Positions 44,106 to 53,585 of a DNA stretch of 64,000 bases are shown piece after piece. Positions within the stretch are counted from its first letter, which is position 1. Each line of letters starts with the position of its first letter. Source of the stretch: Acinetobacter dispersus. Lineage in GTDB: Bacteria; Pseudomonadota; Gammaproteobacteria; Pseudomonadales; Moraxellaceae. The notes beneath the pieces were generated by a model. It ran no database searches and was not told the origin of the DNA. It saw nothing but the letters and a program-made list of their open reading frames with translations. A program made the position numbers and the translations under genes. The stretch spans positions 3,960,841 through 4,024,840 of the forward strand of contig NZ_CP041970.1 in NCBI RefSeq assembly GCF_009884975.1, given 5' to 3'.

Positions 44106-44816
44106 ATGAGTAGAGGCACTCGTACATTCGAAATCTACCGCTATGATCCTGATAAGGATAAAGCGCCGTACATGCAAACTTTCAAACTTGAGTTAACTGA
44201 TAAGCACCGTATGTTGCTTGATGCGTTACTTGCGTTGAAAGTGCAAGATGAGTCATTAACATTCCGTCGCTCTTGCCGTGAAGGTATTTGTGGTTCGGAT
44301 GGTGTGAACATCAATGGTAAAAATGGTTTAGCGTGCTTGTGGAACTTGAACGATTTACCAGAGAAGATTGTGATCCGTCCTTTACCTGGTTTACCAGTGG
44401 TAAAAGACTTGGTTGTAGACATGAATCAGTTCTATGATCAATATGACAAGATTCAACCGTTCTTGATCAACAATCAGCCTGCACCTGCGAAAGAGCGTTT
44501 ACAGTCTCAAGCAGAACGTGAACATTTAGATGGTCTATATGAATGTATTCTTTGTGCATGTTGTTCAACTTCATGCCCATCATTCTGGTGGAACCCTGAT
44601 AAGTTCCTTGGACCGTCTGCATTGTTAAATGCATACCGCTTCATCATTGACTCTCGTGATACGGCAACACAAGAGCGTTTGGCTCGTTTAGACGATCCAT
44701 TCTCTTTGTTCCGTTGTAAGGGGATCATGAACTGTGTATCTGTATGTCCTAAAGGTTTGAACCCGACAAAGGCAATTGGTCACATTCGTAATATGTTGTT
44801 GGATCAAGCTGGTTAA
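44106..44816 (+). CDS. sdhB: Succinate dehydrogenase iron-sulfur subunit
   Basis: 236 residues. The [2Fe-2S] site SCREGICGSDGVNING is in the N-terminal domain; the C-terminal domain has CILCACCSTSCPSFWW and CKGIMNCVSVCPKGLNP for the [4Fe-4S] and [3Fe-4S] clusters. It passes electrons from SdhA to quinone in the SdhCD membrane part. Terminator follows. Confidence 0.98.
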   Translation: MSRGTRTFEIYRYDPDKDKAPYMQTFKLELTDKHRMLLDALLALKVQDESLTFRRSCREGICGSDGVNINGKNGLACLWNLNDLPEKIVIRPLPGLPVVKDLVVDMNQFYDQYDKIQPFLINNQPAPAKERLQSQAEREHLDGLYECILCACCSTSCPSFWWNPDKFLGPSALLNAYRFIIDSRDTATQERLARLDDPFSLFRCKGIMNCVSVCPKGLNPTKAIGHIRNMLLDQAG

Positions 44817-44833
44817 TCTAGTTTTCTAAGCAA

Positions 44834-44868
44834 CAAAAAAGGAGACTCTGAAAAGGGTCTCCTTTTTT
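44834..44868 (+). terminator. Rho-independent terminator after sdhB
   Basis: AAAAAAGGAGAC / GTCTCCTTTTTT hairpin. It separates sdhCDAB from sucAB. Confidence 0.9.
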
Positions 44869-45556
44869 ACGTTTAGTACTGTTACTTTTGATTGGTTAAA
44901 AAATGGTTGCTTAAAAATATTCAAGCTTGAAATTTAGAAATTCGACCCTAAATATTTATAGATTTTACTGTTAAATAAAATCATATAAATCGATATGTTG
45001 GTTTGTTTTTGATCGAACTGCGTGGGATTTGTGCAAGATTTGTAGAGAATGTTTATTTTTGATCAATCAGAGTGCAACTTTTATCAAAAGGGCGGTATAT
45101 TAGAATATAATTTGATGTGTGTATTTCGCTGCTTTATGGATGGTATGTGTCAAAAAAATCAATCCAAGCTTGAGAACATGTTAGGATTTCTGCCACAACT
45201 GGAATCAAAAAATAAGCAGATTCTTGAGCTTATCTAAGGATCTGGTCTTAGAGATTTGTACAGGTTTTGTGGAAAAAGTCAATTTAGAAAAGTTAAAAAT
45301 CGAGTTAATTTTTCTAAAATGATTTGCAAAAAATTGCTCGATTTCATCGAGTATGAAGAATGAGTTATATGCCTTGAATTGAAGGTGTATAGCTCATTTG
45401 TTACATCAAAGGGAATACTCCTGATGTGTAGTAATAATGTCTCAAGGTTGGATGATCTTGGGTAGTAGTGTCTTGTTACCAATTTGACACTATGAATCAT
45501 GGGTGTGCTTAAAAGGCAGCCTGTATTATTTTTTGCAATAGGAAATGGGTCCAAAA
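44869..45556. other. 690-bp intergenic region upstream of sucA
   Basis: Must carry the sucA promoter, because a terminator precedes it. TTGACA at 45484-45489 is a possible -35, without a good -10 at normal spacing. A small hairpin CTCGAT / ATCGAG lies near 45340. A 62-codon frame at 45049-45237 lacks support as a gene. Confidence 0.45.
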
Positions 45557-48397
45557 ATGCAAGAAGTTGCTGACGCTTCGCGTCTTGACACTGAACTTTC
45601 CGCTGATAGTGCAGCGTATATTGAAGAGCTATACGAACAGTACCTAACTTCTCCAACCTCAGTGTCAGAGGATTGGCGTGAATATTTCGATAAATACCCT
45701 AAAGGTGATCAACCACACGGCAGTGTGCGCGAGCAATTCCTCCTTTTGGGTCGTAATGCGAACCGAGTTCAACCTGTTGTACAAAGCACTGTAAGCACAG
45801 AGCATGAGCGTCGTCAAATTGGTGTTTTACAATTAATCGCTGCTTATCGTAACCGTGGTCATCAAAAAGCTAAACTCGATCCATTAGGTCTTGCGAAACG
45901 CGAAGACGTTCCTGACCTCGATTTATCTGCGCACGGTTTAACTAAATCAGATCTCGATACTGTATTTAATACAGGCAACCTCGCAATTGGAAAAGCAGAA
46001 GCAACATTGTCTGAAATGGTTGATGCCATGGAAGCAACTTACTGCGGTTCAATTGGTGCAGAATATATGCATATCGTTGATACCAAAGAAAAACGTTGGA
46101 TTCAGCAACGTTTAGAAGGTGTCCGCGGTAAATTCAATTTTACCAATGATCAGAAAAAAGGCTTTTTAGAACGCTTAACTGCGGCAGAAGGTTTAGAAAA
46201 GTATCTTGGTAATAAATTCGTTGGTGCAAAACGTTTTGGTGTAGAAGGCGGTGAGTCTTTTATTCCAATGATGAACGAAATCATTCAACGTGCTGGTAGC
46301 GTCGGTTGTAAAGAAGTTGTGATTGGTATGCCACACCGTGGTCGTCTCAACCTTCTTGTCAACATCATGGGTAAAAACCCAGCTGACCTTTTCGGTGAGT
46401 TTGAAGGAAAAAGTATTCATAAGAAAGGTTCTGGTGACGTTAAGTATCACCAAGGCTTCTCTTCAAACGTAATGACTCCAGGTGGCGAAGTTCACTTAGC
46501 ATTAGCGTTTAACCCGTCACACTTGGAAATTGTTGGTCCAGTGGTTGAAGGTTCAGTTCGTGCACGTCAAGTACGTCGTAAAGACATTGGCGGTGATGAC
46601 GTACTGCCTGTAATCGTACATGGTGATGCTGCATTTGCTGGTCAAGGTGTAAACCAAGAAACCTTCCAAATGTCACAAACACGTGGTTACACAGTGGGCG
46701 GTACCGTTCATATTGTGATTAATAACCAAGTCGGTTTCACAACTTCTGATCCACGCGATACACGTTCTACAGAATACTGTACTGACGTCGCAAAAATGAT
46801 TCAGTCACCGATTTTCCATGTCAATGGCGATGATCCTGAAGCTGTAATTTTTGCAACTCAAATCGCGCACGATTTCCGTCATGAATTCCGTAAAGATGTC
46901 ATCTTAGATTTGTTCTGCTACCGTCGTCGCGGTCATAACGAAGCGGATGAACCATCTGCAACGCAACCAATGATGTATCAAGTGATCAACAAGAAAGCGA
47001 CTACGCGTACTTTGTATGCAGATCAATTGGTTCAGCAACAAATCCTTGATCGCGCAAGTGCCGATGCAATGGTTGAAGGCTACCGTTCTGATCTAGAAGC
47101 AGGTAATCATGTTGCCAATGCACTTGTTCGTGAACCAAACAAAAAGATGTTTGTCGATTGGGCACCTTATTTGGGCCATGAATACACAGATCTTTGGGAT
47201 ACAACGTTCAGCGTTGATCGTTTGAAAGAACTTGGTTTGAAAATGAATACATTGCCAGAAGGTTTTGTATTACAGCGTCAAGTTCAAAAAGTCATTGATG
47301 ATCGCGTAAAAATGCAAACAGGCGAAATGCCACTCAACTGGGGTGCTGCAGAGACCTTAGCGTATGCATCTTTACTTGATGATGGCTTCTTGGTTCGTAT
47401 TACAGGTGAAGACGTAGGCCGTGGTACATTCTCACATCGTCATGCCAAATTACACAACCAAGTTGATGGTTCTGTTTATATTCCACTTTGCCATATCAAA
47501 GAAAATCAGCCACGTACTGCGGTCTATGACTCTTTATTGTCAGAAGAAGCAGTTCTTGCATTTGAATACGGCTATTCAACGACATTGCCAAAAAGCTTAA
47601 TCGTTTGGGAAGCACAATTTGGTGACTTCGCAAACTGTGCGCAAGTTGTTATTGACCAGTTTATCGCTTCGGGTGAAACCAAGTGGGAGCGTGTTTGTGG
47701 TTTAACAATGTTGTTGCCACATGGTTATGAAGGTCAAGGTCCAGAACATTCATCTGCACGTTTAGAGCGTTTCTTACAGCTTTGTGCTGAAGACAATATG
47801 CAAGTGATGACACCGACAACTCCAGCGCAGATTTTCCATGCGTTACGTCGTCAAGCAGTTCGTCCGATTCGTAAGCCAATGATCGTAATGTCACCAAAAT
47901 CGTTATTACGTCATAAACTTGCGACTTCAACTTTAGATGAATTAGCAAACGGTTCATTCCAAACTGTGATCGATGAAATTGATCAAATCAACAAAGCTGA
48001 TGTGACTCGCTTAGTGCTTTGTGGTGGTAAGGTTTATTACGATTTACTCGAAAAACGTCGTGAACTTGGTTTAAACCATATTGCGATCGTTCGTATCGAA
48101 CAATTGTACCCATACCCAGAGCAACGCCTTGCTGAAGTCATGGCAGCTTATCCAAACATTCAAGAACTTGTTTGGACACAAGAAGAGCCGAAAAACCAAG
48201 GCGCTTGGTTATTCATCGTTCCTCGTTTGTATGAAGACGTTCTTAAATCTGGTAAACAAATCCGTATTAGCTATGCTGGTCGTGAAGCATCTGCCGCACC
48301 TGCTTGTGGCTCGCCATACTTGCATGCAAAACAACAAGCTCAGCTTATCAATGACGCACTTGCGATTGAAGTTGAACAATCAGGAGATTCTAAATAA
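45557..48397 (+). CDS. sucA: 2-oxoglutarate dehydrogenase E1 component
   Basis: About 946 residues. It starts MQEVADASRLDTELSADSAA with the E1 N-terminal motif AYIEELYEQYLTSP. Thiamine-diphosphate segments GMPHRGRLNLLVN, GDAAFAGQGVNQE and INNQVGFTTSDPRDT are present. It decarboxylates 2-oxoglutarate and passes the succinyl group to SucB. ATG 45545 is also in frame, but AGGA is only one base from it; 45557 gives the usual N-terminus. The stop overlaps the sucB start (TAATG). Confidence 0.96.
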   Translation: MQEVADASRLDTELSADSAAYIEELYEQYLTSPTSVSEDWREYFDKYPKGDQPHGSVREQFLLLGRNANRVQPVVQSTVSTEHERRQIGVLQLIAAYRNRGHQKAKLDPLGLAKREDVPDLDLSAHGLTKSDLDTVFNTGNLAIGKAEATLSEMVDAMEATYCGSIGAEYMHIVDTKEKRWIQQRLEGVRGKFNFTNDQKKGFLERLTAAEGLEKYLGNKFVGAKRFGVEGGESFIPMMNEIIQRAGSVGCKEVVIGMPHRGRLNLLVNIMGKNPADLFGEFEGKSIHKKGSGDVKYHQGFSSNVMTPGGEVHLALAFNPSHLEIVGPVVEGSVRARQVRRKDIGGDDVLPVIVHGDAAFAGQGVNQETFQMSQTRGYTVGGTVHIVINNQVGFTTSDPRDTRSTEYCTDVAKMIQSPIFHVNGDDPEAVIFATQIAHDFRHEFRKDVILDLFCYRRRGHNEADEPSATQPMMYQVINKKATTRTLYADQLVQQQILDRASADAMVEGYRSDLEAGNHVANALVREPNKKMFVDWAPYLGHEYTDLWDTTFSVDRLKELGLKMNTLPEGFVLQRQVQKVIDDRVKMQTGEMPLNWGAAETLAYASLLDDGFLVRITGEDVGRGTFSHRHAKLHNQVDGSVYIPLCHIKENQPRTAVYDSLLSEEAVLAFEYGYSTTLPKSLIVWEAQFGDFANCAQVVIDQFIASGETKWERVCGLTMLLPHGYEGQGPEHSSARLERFLQLCAEDNMQVMTPTTPAQIFHALRRQAVRPIRKPMIVMSPKSLLRHKLATSTLDELANGSFQTVIDEIDQINKADVTRLVLCGGKVYYDLLEKRRELGLNHIAIVRIEQLYPYPEQRLAEVMAAYPNIQELVWTQEEPKNQGAWLFIVPRLYEDVLKSGKQIRISYAGREASAAPACGSPYLHAKQQAQLINDALAIEVEQSGDSK

Positions 48398-49590
48398 TGG
48401 CAACCGAAATTAAAGCACCGGTATTTCCAGAGTCAGTTGCTGACGGTACGATCGCAACTTGGCACAAGAAAGTAGGTGAACCTGTATCACGTGATGAAGT
48501 GATCTGTGACATTGAAACCGATAAAGTTGTTTTAGAAGTGGTTGCTCCAGCTGATGGTAGCTTAGTTGCAATCATCAAAGGTGAAGGCGATACAGTTCTT
48601 TCTGATGAAGTGATTGCTCAATTCGAAGCTGGTGCTGTTTCTGCTGCTGCTCCTGAAGCTGCTGCGCCAGCCGCGGCTGCTCCTGCTGCATCTGCGCCAG
48701 CAGCTGCATCAACTCAAGCTGTTGATGCAAACCAAGCGCCTGCAGTTCGTAAAGCATTATCTGAAACTGGTATCAATGCTGCTGACGTACAAGGTACAGG
48801 CCGTGGTGGTCGCATCACTAAAGAAGATGTTGCTAGCCATCAAGCTAAACCTGCTGCATCAGTTCAACCATTAAGCGTTGCTGTGGGCGAGCGTATCGAG
48901 AAACGTGTTCCGATGACACGTTTACGTAAGCGTGTTGCTGAGCGTTTATTGGCTGCTACACAACAAACTGCAATGTTAACAACGTTCAACGAAGTTAACA
49001 TGAAGCCAATCATGGAAATGCGTAAGCAATATAAAGATGCTTTCGAAAAACGTCATGGTGCTCGTTTAGGCTTTATGTCTTTCTTTGTTAAAGCAGCGAC
49101 TGAAGCATTAAAACGCTACCCAGCAGTGAATGGTTCAATTGATGGCGATGATATCGTTTATCACGGTTTCTATGACATCGGTGTTGCTGTATCGAGTGAG
49201 CGTGGCTTAGTTGTACCAGTCCTTCGTGATACTGACCGCATGAACTATGCAGAAGTGGAAAACGGTATCCGTGATTACGCTTATAAAGCGCGTGACGGTA
49301 AATTAGGTATCGAAGACATGACTGGCGGTACGTTCACGATTACCAATGGTGGTACTTTCGGTTCATTACTTTCAACACCAATTTTAAATACACCGCAAAC
49401 AGCGATCTTGGGTATGCATAAAATCCAAGAACGTCCTATGGCGGTAAATGGTCAAGTTGAAATCTTACCAATGATGTATTTAGCGCTTTCTTATGACCAC
49501 CGTTTAATCGATGGTAAAGAAGCTGTAGGTTTCTTGGTAACAATCAAAGAATTGTTAGAAGAGCCAGCTAAACTTATTCTTGACCTATAA
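48397..49590 (+). CDS. sucB: Dihydrolipoamide succinyltransferase (E2 of 2-oxoglutarate dehydrogenase)
   Basis: 397 residues. A single lipoyl domain carries Lys 43 in DIETDKVVLEVVAP. An Ala/Pro-rich linker runs about residues 78-108; the peripheral-subunit-binding domain (RKALSETGINAADVQGTGRG) follows. The catalytic domain ends with LSYDHRLIDGKEAVGFL. It makes succinyl-CoA. The lipoyl group depends on LipB (28974-29627). Its start overlaps the sucA stop. Repeat copy C follows the gene. Confidence 0.97.
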   Translation: MATEIKAPVFPESVADGTIATWHKKVGEPVSRDEVICDIETDKVVLEVVAPADGSLVAIIKGEGDTVLSDEVIAQFEAGAVSAAAPEAAAPAAAAPAASAPAAASTQAVDANQAPAVRKALSETGINAADVQGTGRGGRITKEDVASHQAKPAASVQPLSVAVGERIEKRVPMTRLRKRVAERLLAATQQTAMLTTFNEVNMKPIMEMRKQYKDAFEKRHGARLGFMSFFVKAATEALKRYPAVNGSIDGDDIVYHGFYDIGVAVSSERGLVVPVLRDTDRMNYAEVENGIRDYAYKARDGKLGIEDMTGGTFTITNGGTFGSLLSTPILNTPQTAILGMHKIQERPMAVNGQVEILPMMYLALSYDHRLIDGKEAVGFLVTIKELLEEPAKLILDL

Positions 49591-49603
49591 CTTATTACTT
49601 AAT

Positions 49604-49710
49604 AATCCCCTCTAAATCCCCCTTTTATAAAAGGGGGGCTTTCACGACTCATATACATTTTAAGATTTGTGGAAATTCCTCTTCTTTTCAAAGAGAGGTT
49701 AGGGGAGATT
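49604..49710. repeat. Dispersed intergenic repeat, copy C
   Basis: Begins AATCCCCTCTAAATCCCCC, with an inner hairpin CCCCCTTTTA / TAAAAGGGGG, and ends with AGAGGTTAGGGGAGATT. As in copy B, two units point AATCCC ends outward. It fills the sucB-lpd gap and ends 16 bases before the lpd start; the lpd frame is open into it from 49669. Confidence 0.72.
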
Positions 49711-49725
49711 AAAATGGAGATAAAA

Positions 49726-51159
49726 ATGTCTCAACAGTTTGATCTTGTTGTTATTGGCGGTGGACCTGGTGGTTATGAAGCGGCGATTCGTGCAGCTCAA
49801 CTTGGTTTTAAAGTCGCTTGTATCGAAAAACGTATTCACAACGGTAAACCATCTCTAGGTGGTACGTGTTTAAACGTTGGTTGTATCCCTTCTAAAGCAT
49901 TGCTTGACTCTTCTCACCGTTACGAAGCAACAGTTCACGAACTTGCTGAACACGGTATTACGACTGGTGAAGTTAAATTTGACTTAGATACTTTGTTGGC
50001 ACGTAAAGACAAAGTTGTAGATCAATTGACTGGTGGTGTTGCTCAATTACTTAAAGGTAATGGTATCGAGTGGTTACAAGGTACTGGTAAATTACTTGCA
50101 GGTAAAAAAGTAGAATTCACGCCTTTTGAAGGTGAAGTACAGGTTTTAGAACCAAAGTACGTGATTCTTGCAACGGGTTCTGTGCCTGTAAATATTCCAG
50201 TAGCTCCTGTTGATGAAGACTTAATTGTTGATTCTACTGGCGCATTGAAATTCTCAGAAGTTCCTAAGCGTCTTGGTGTGATCGGTGCGGGTGTTATCGG
50301 CTTAGAGCTTGGCTCAGTATGGCGTCGTCTTGGTTCAGAAGTTGTTGTGTTTGAAGCATTAGATGCATTCTTACCAATGGCTGATAAAGCATTGGCGAAG
50401 GAATATCAAAAAATCTTGAAGAAACAAGGTTTAGATATCCGTATTGGTGCGAAAGTTTCTGGCGCTGAAACCAATGGTCAAGAAGTAACGGTTAAATACA
50501 ACCAAGCTGGCGAAGACAAAGAACAAGTTTTTGACAAGCTTATCGTTTGTGTAGGCCGTAAAGCATATGCAGAAGGTTTATTGGCTGAAGATTCAGGCAT
50601 TAAATTGACTGAGCGTGGTTTGGTTGATGTAAATGACCAATGTCAAACATCTGTAGAAGGTGTTTACGCGATTGGTGACTTGGTACGTGGTCCAATGCTT
50701 GCACATAAAGCAATGGAAGAGGGCGTAATGGCTGTTGAACGTATTCACGGTCATGCAGCTCAAGTGAACTATGACACGATCATCAGCGTTATTTACACAC
50801 ACCCAGAAGCAGCTTGGGTTGGTTTAACTGAAGAACAAGCCGCTGAAAAAGGTCACGAAGTTAAAGCAGGTCAATTCCCATTTGCGGTGAATGGTCGTGC
50901 GTTGGCTGCTGGTGATACTGCTGGTTTTGTGAAATTCGTTGCTGATGCGAAAACAGATCGTCTTTTAGGTATGCACGTTGTGGGTCCTAATGCGTCTGAT
51001 ATCGTACACCAAGGTATGATCGCACTTGAGTTTGTTTCTTCTGTTGAAGATTTACAATTGATGACTTTCGGTCACCCGACTTTCTCTGAAGTTGTACATG
51101 AAGCAGCGCTTTCTGTTGACGGTCGTGCAATCCACGCGATTCAACGTAAGCGTAAATAA
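49726..51159 (+). CDS. lpdA: Dihydrolipoamide dehydrogenase (E3)
   Basis: 477 residues. FAD site DLVVIGGGPGGYEAAIRAA, redox-active disulfide LGGTCLNVGCIPSKALL (Cys 48 and Cys 53), NAD site LGVIGAGVIGLELGSVW, and the C-terminal catalytic HPTFSEVVHEA. It reoxidises the lipoyl group of SucB. The frame continues upstream to 49669 through repeat C, but GGAGA spaced five bases from ATG 49726 and the usual start MSQQFDLVV fix the start. Confidence 0.96.
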   Translation: MSQQFDLVVIGGGPGGYEAAIRAAQLGFKVACIEKRIHNGKPSLGGTCLNVGCIPSKALLDSSHRYEATVHELAEHGITTGEVKFDLDTLLARKDKVVDQLTGGVAQLLKGNGIEWLQGTGKLLAGKKVEFTPFEGEVQVLEPKYVILATGSVPVNIPVAPVDEDLIVDSTGALKFSEVPKRLGVIGAGVIGLELGSVWRRLGSEVVVFEALDAFLPMADKALAKEYQKILKKQGLDIRIGAKVSGAETNGQEVTVKYNQAGEDKEQVFDKLIVCVGRKAYAEGLLAEDSGIKLTERGLVDVNDQCQTSVEGVYAIGDLVRGPMLAHKAMEEGVMAVERIHGHAAQVNYDTIISVIYTHPEAAWVGLTEEQAAEKGHEVKAGQFPFAVNGRALAAGDTAGFVKFVADAKTDRLLGMHVVGPNASDIVHQGMIALEFVSSVEDLQLMTFGHPTFSEVVHEAALSVDGRAIHAIQRKRK

Positions 51160-51164
51160 ATATA

Positions 51165-51189
51165 AAGTGTGGTTCGCCACACTTTTTTT
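51165..51189 (+). terminator. Rho-independent terminator after lpdA
   Basis: AAAGTGTGG / CCACACTTT hairpin with TTCG loop followed by TTTT. It separates sucAB-lpd from sucCD. Confidence 0.9.
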
Positions 51190-51296
51190 GAATGATGATG
51201 GTTGTCTTATTTAGACAATCATTTATTCAATATGTAGCAGTCTGATTTTAAGAAGATCAAGGCTGTATCACTACAAACAACATAGTAGGTAACTAA

Positions 51297-52463
51297 ATGA
51301 ACTTACATGAGTATCAAGCTAAAGCGTTATTGAAAGAATATGGCATGCCAGTACAAGAAGGTATCTTGGCAACAAATGCAGACGAAGCAGTTGCTGCATT
51401 TGAACAGCTTGGTGGTAAATTCGCTGTAATGAAAGCGCAAGTTCATGCTGGTGGTCGTGGTAAGGCTGGCGGCGTTAAAGTTGCAAAATCTAAAGAAGAT
51501 GTTATCGAATTTGCAAACAACATCATTGGTACTCGTCTTGTAACGTATCAAACAGATGCAAATGGTCAACCAGTTAACAGCATTATCGTTGCTGAAGACG
51601 TTTATCCAGTTGAGCGCGAGCTTTACTTGGGCGCGGTTGTAGACCGTTCTAGCCGTCGTATTACTTTCATGGCTTCTACCGAAGGTGGTGTAGAAATCGA
51701 GAAAGTTGCAGAAGAAACTCCAGAAAAAATTATCAAAGTTGAAGTTGATCCATTAGTTGGCTTACAACCATTCCAAGCACGTGAAGTTGCGTTTGCTTTA
51801 GGTTTGAAAGACAAGCAAATTAGCCAATTTGTAAAAATCATGGCTGCTGCTTACCAAGCATTTGTTGAAAATGACTTTGCATTATTCGAAATTAACCCAC
51901 TTTCAGTTCGTGAAAATGGCGATATTTTATGTGTAGATGCGAAAGTAGGTATCGACTCTAACGCGCTTTACCGTTTACCTAAAGTTGCTGCTTTACGTGA
52001 CAAATCTCAAGAGAATGAGCGTGAATTAAAAGCATCTGAATTTGATCTTAACTATGTTGCTTTAGAAGGTAACATCGGTTGTATGGTTAACGGTGCTGGT
52101 CTTGCAATGGCAACAATGGACATCATTAAACTTTATGGTGGTCAGCCTGCAAACTTCCTTGACGTTGGTGGCGGTGCAACGAAAGAGCGCGTAATCGAAG
52201 CGTTCAAAATCATCCTTGCTGATACTTCTGTACAAGGTGTTTTAATCAACATCTTCGGTGGTATCGTACGTTGTGACATGATTGCTGAAGCAATTATTGC
52301 AGCGGTTCAAGAAGTAAATGTAACTGTACCAGTTGTTGTTCGTTTAGAGGGTAACAACGCTGAGTTAGGTGCTAAATTACTTGATGAATCAGGTTTGAAA
52401 TTAATTTCTGCGAACGGTTTATCTGATGCCGCAGAAAAAGTTGTAGCTGCAGTTAAAGCGTAA
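51297..52463 (+). CDS. sucC: Succinyl-CoA synthetase beta subunit
   Basis: 388 residues. It starts MNLHEYQAKALLKEYGMPVQ, with the ATP-grasp segment KAQVHAGGRGKAGGVKVAKS, and ends in the CoA-ligase domain (FGGIVRCDMIAEAII). With SucD it converts succinyl-CoA to succinate with ATP or GTP formation. TAGGTAACTAA precedes the ATG. sucD starts 12 bases downstream. Confidence 0.97.
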   Translation: MNLHEYQAKALLKEYGMPVQEGILATNADEAVAAFEQLGGKFAVMKAQVHAGGRGKAGGVKVAKSKEDVIEFANNIIGTRLVTYQTDANGQPVNSIIVAEDVYPVERELYLGAVVDRSSRRITFMASTEGGVEIEKVAEETPEKIIKVEVDPLVGLQPFQAREVAFALGLKDKQISQFVKIMAAAYQAFVENDFALFEINPLSVRENGDILCVDAKVGIDSNALYRLPKVAALRDKSQENERELKASEFDLNYVALEGNIGCMVNGAGLAMATMDIIKLYGGQPANFLDVGGGATKERVIEAFKIILADTSVQGVLINIFGGIVRCDMIAEAIIAAVQEVNVTVPVVVRLEGNNAELGAKLLDESGLKLISANGLSDAAEKVVAAVKA

Positions 52464-52475
52464 GGAGTATCAATC

Positions 52476-53366
52476 ATGAGCGTATTAATTAATAAAGACA
52501 CTAAAGTATTGGTACAAGGTTTTACTGGTAAAAACGGTACTTTCCACTCTGCACAAGCTTTAGACTACGGTACAAAAGTTGTTGGTGGTGTTACTCCAGG
52601 TAAAGGTGGTACAACTCACCTTGACCTACCAGTATTCAACACAATGAAAGAAGCTGTACGTGAAACAAATGCTGATGCATCTGTAATCTATGTACCAGCT
52701 CCATTCGTTTTAGACTCAATCGTTGAAGCTGTTGATTCAGGTGTTGGCCTAATCGTTGTGATCACTGAAGGTGTTCCAACAATCGACATGCTTAAAGCTA
52801 AACGCTACTTAGAAACTAACGGTAACGGTACTCGTTTAGTTGGTCCTAACTGCCCAGGCGTGATCACTCCAGGTGAATGTAAGATCGGTATTATGCCTGG
52901 TCACATCCACCAACCAGGTCGTATTGGTATCATCTCACGTTCAGGTACATTGACTTATGAAGCTGTTGCTCAAACAACTAAGCTTGGTTTAGGTCAGTCT
53001 ACTTGTATCGGTATTGGTGGTGACCCAATCCCAGGTATGAACCAGATCGAAGCGCTTCAATTGTTCCAAGACGATCCAGATACTGATGCAATCATCATGA
53101 TCGGTGAGATCGGTGGTACAGCGGAAGAAGAAGCAGCTGAATTCATCAAATCTAACGTGACTAAGCCTGTTGTAGGTTACATCGCTGGTGTAACTGCACC
53201 TAAAGGTAAGCGTATGGGTCATGCTGGTGCGATCATTTCTGGTGGTCAAGGTACTGCTGAAGAGAAATTCGCTGCATTTGAACGCGCGGGAATGGCTTAC
53301 ACTCGTAGCCCAGCTGAGCTTGGTTCTACTATGTTGCAAGTTTTAAAAGAGAAAGGTTTAGCGTAA
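52476..53366 (+). CDS. sucD: Succinyl-CoA synthetase alpha subunit
   Basis: 296 residues. CoA-binding GFTGKNGTFHSAQALDYGTK near the N-terminus; VGPNCPGVITPGECKIGIMP; and the phospho-histidine segment GKRMGHAGAIISGG. AAGGAG precedes the ATG. The terminator at 53388 closes the TCA block. Confidence 0.97.
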   Translation: MSVLINKDTKVLVQGFTGKNGTFHSAQALDYGTKVVGGVTPGKGGTTHLDLPVFNTMKEAVRETNADASVIYVPAPFVLDSIVEAVDSGVGLIVVITEGVPTIDMLKAKRYLETNGNGTRLVGPNCPGVITPGECKIGIMPGHIHQPGRIGIISRSGTLTYEAVAQTTKLGLGQSTCIGIGGDPIPGMNQIEALQLFQDDPDTDAIIMIGEIGGTAEEEAAEFIKSNVTKPVVGYIAGVTAPKGKRMGHAGAIISGGQGTAEEKFAAFERAGMAYTRSPAELGSTMLQVLKEKGLA

Positions 53367-53387
53367 TTCGTTAGATTTTAATCTTTA

Positions 53388-53418
53388 AAAAACCCCAATG
53401 GAGACATTGGGGTTTTTT
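53388..53418 (+). terminator. Rho-independent terminator after sucD
   Basis: AAAAAACCCCAATG / CATTGGGGTTTTTTT hairpin. Confidence 0.92.
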
Positions 53419-53541
53419 TATGACTGGAAGAAATATTCCCCCTTAAACTTAAAATCAATTTAAGCAGTATGTTCTATAAAAGATTCAGTTTTAGTTGATT
53501 AACTTATTTATATAGAGAATAGCCTTTAAATTTTCCGAATT

Positions 53542-53569
53542 AAAAAAGAGCCTTATTACTAAGACTCTT
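53542..53569 (-). terminator. Terminator after the flotillin gene
   Basis: On the minus strand AAGAGTCTTA / TAAGGCTCTT with one G-T pair, then TTTT. Confidence 0.75.
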
Positions 53570-53585
53570 GATAGATCGAAAATAA

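Noticed and set aside
45049..45237. 62-codon plus-strand frame upstream of sucA
   Set aside because: No ribosome-binding site, unusual composition and location inside the promoter region; probably chance.
49669..49725. 19-residue N-terminal extension of lpdA
   Set aside because: It is encoded by the end of repeat copy C and lacks a Shine-Dalgarno sequence; the family start is 49726.
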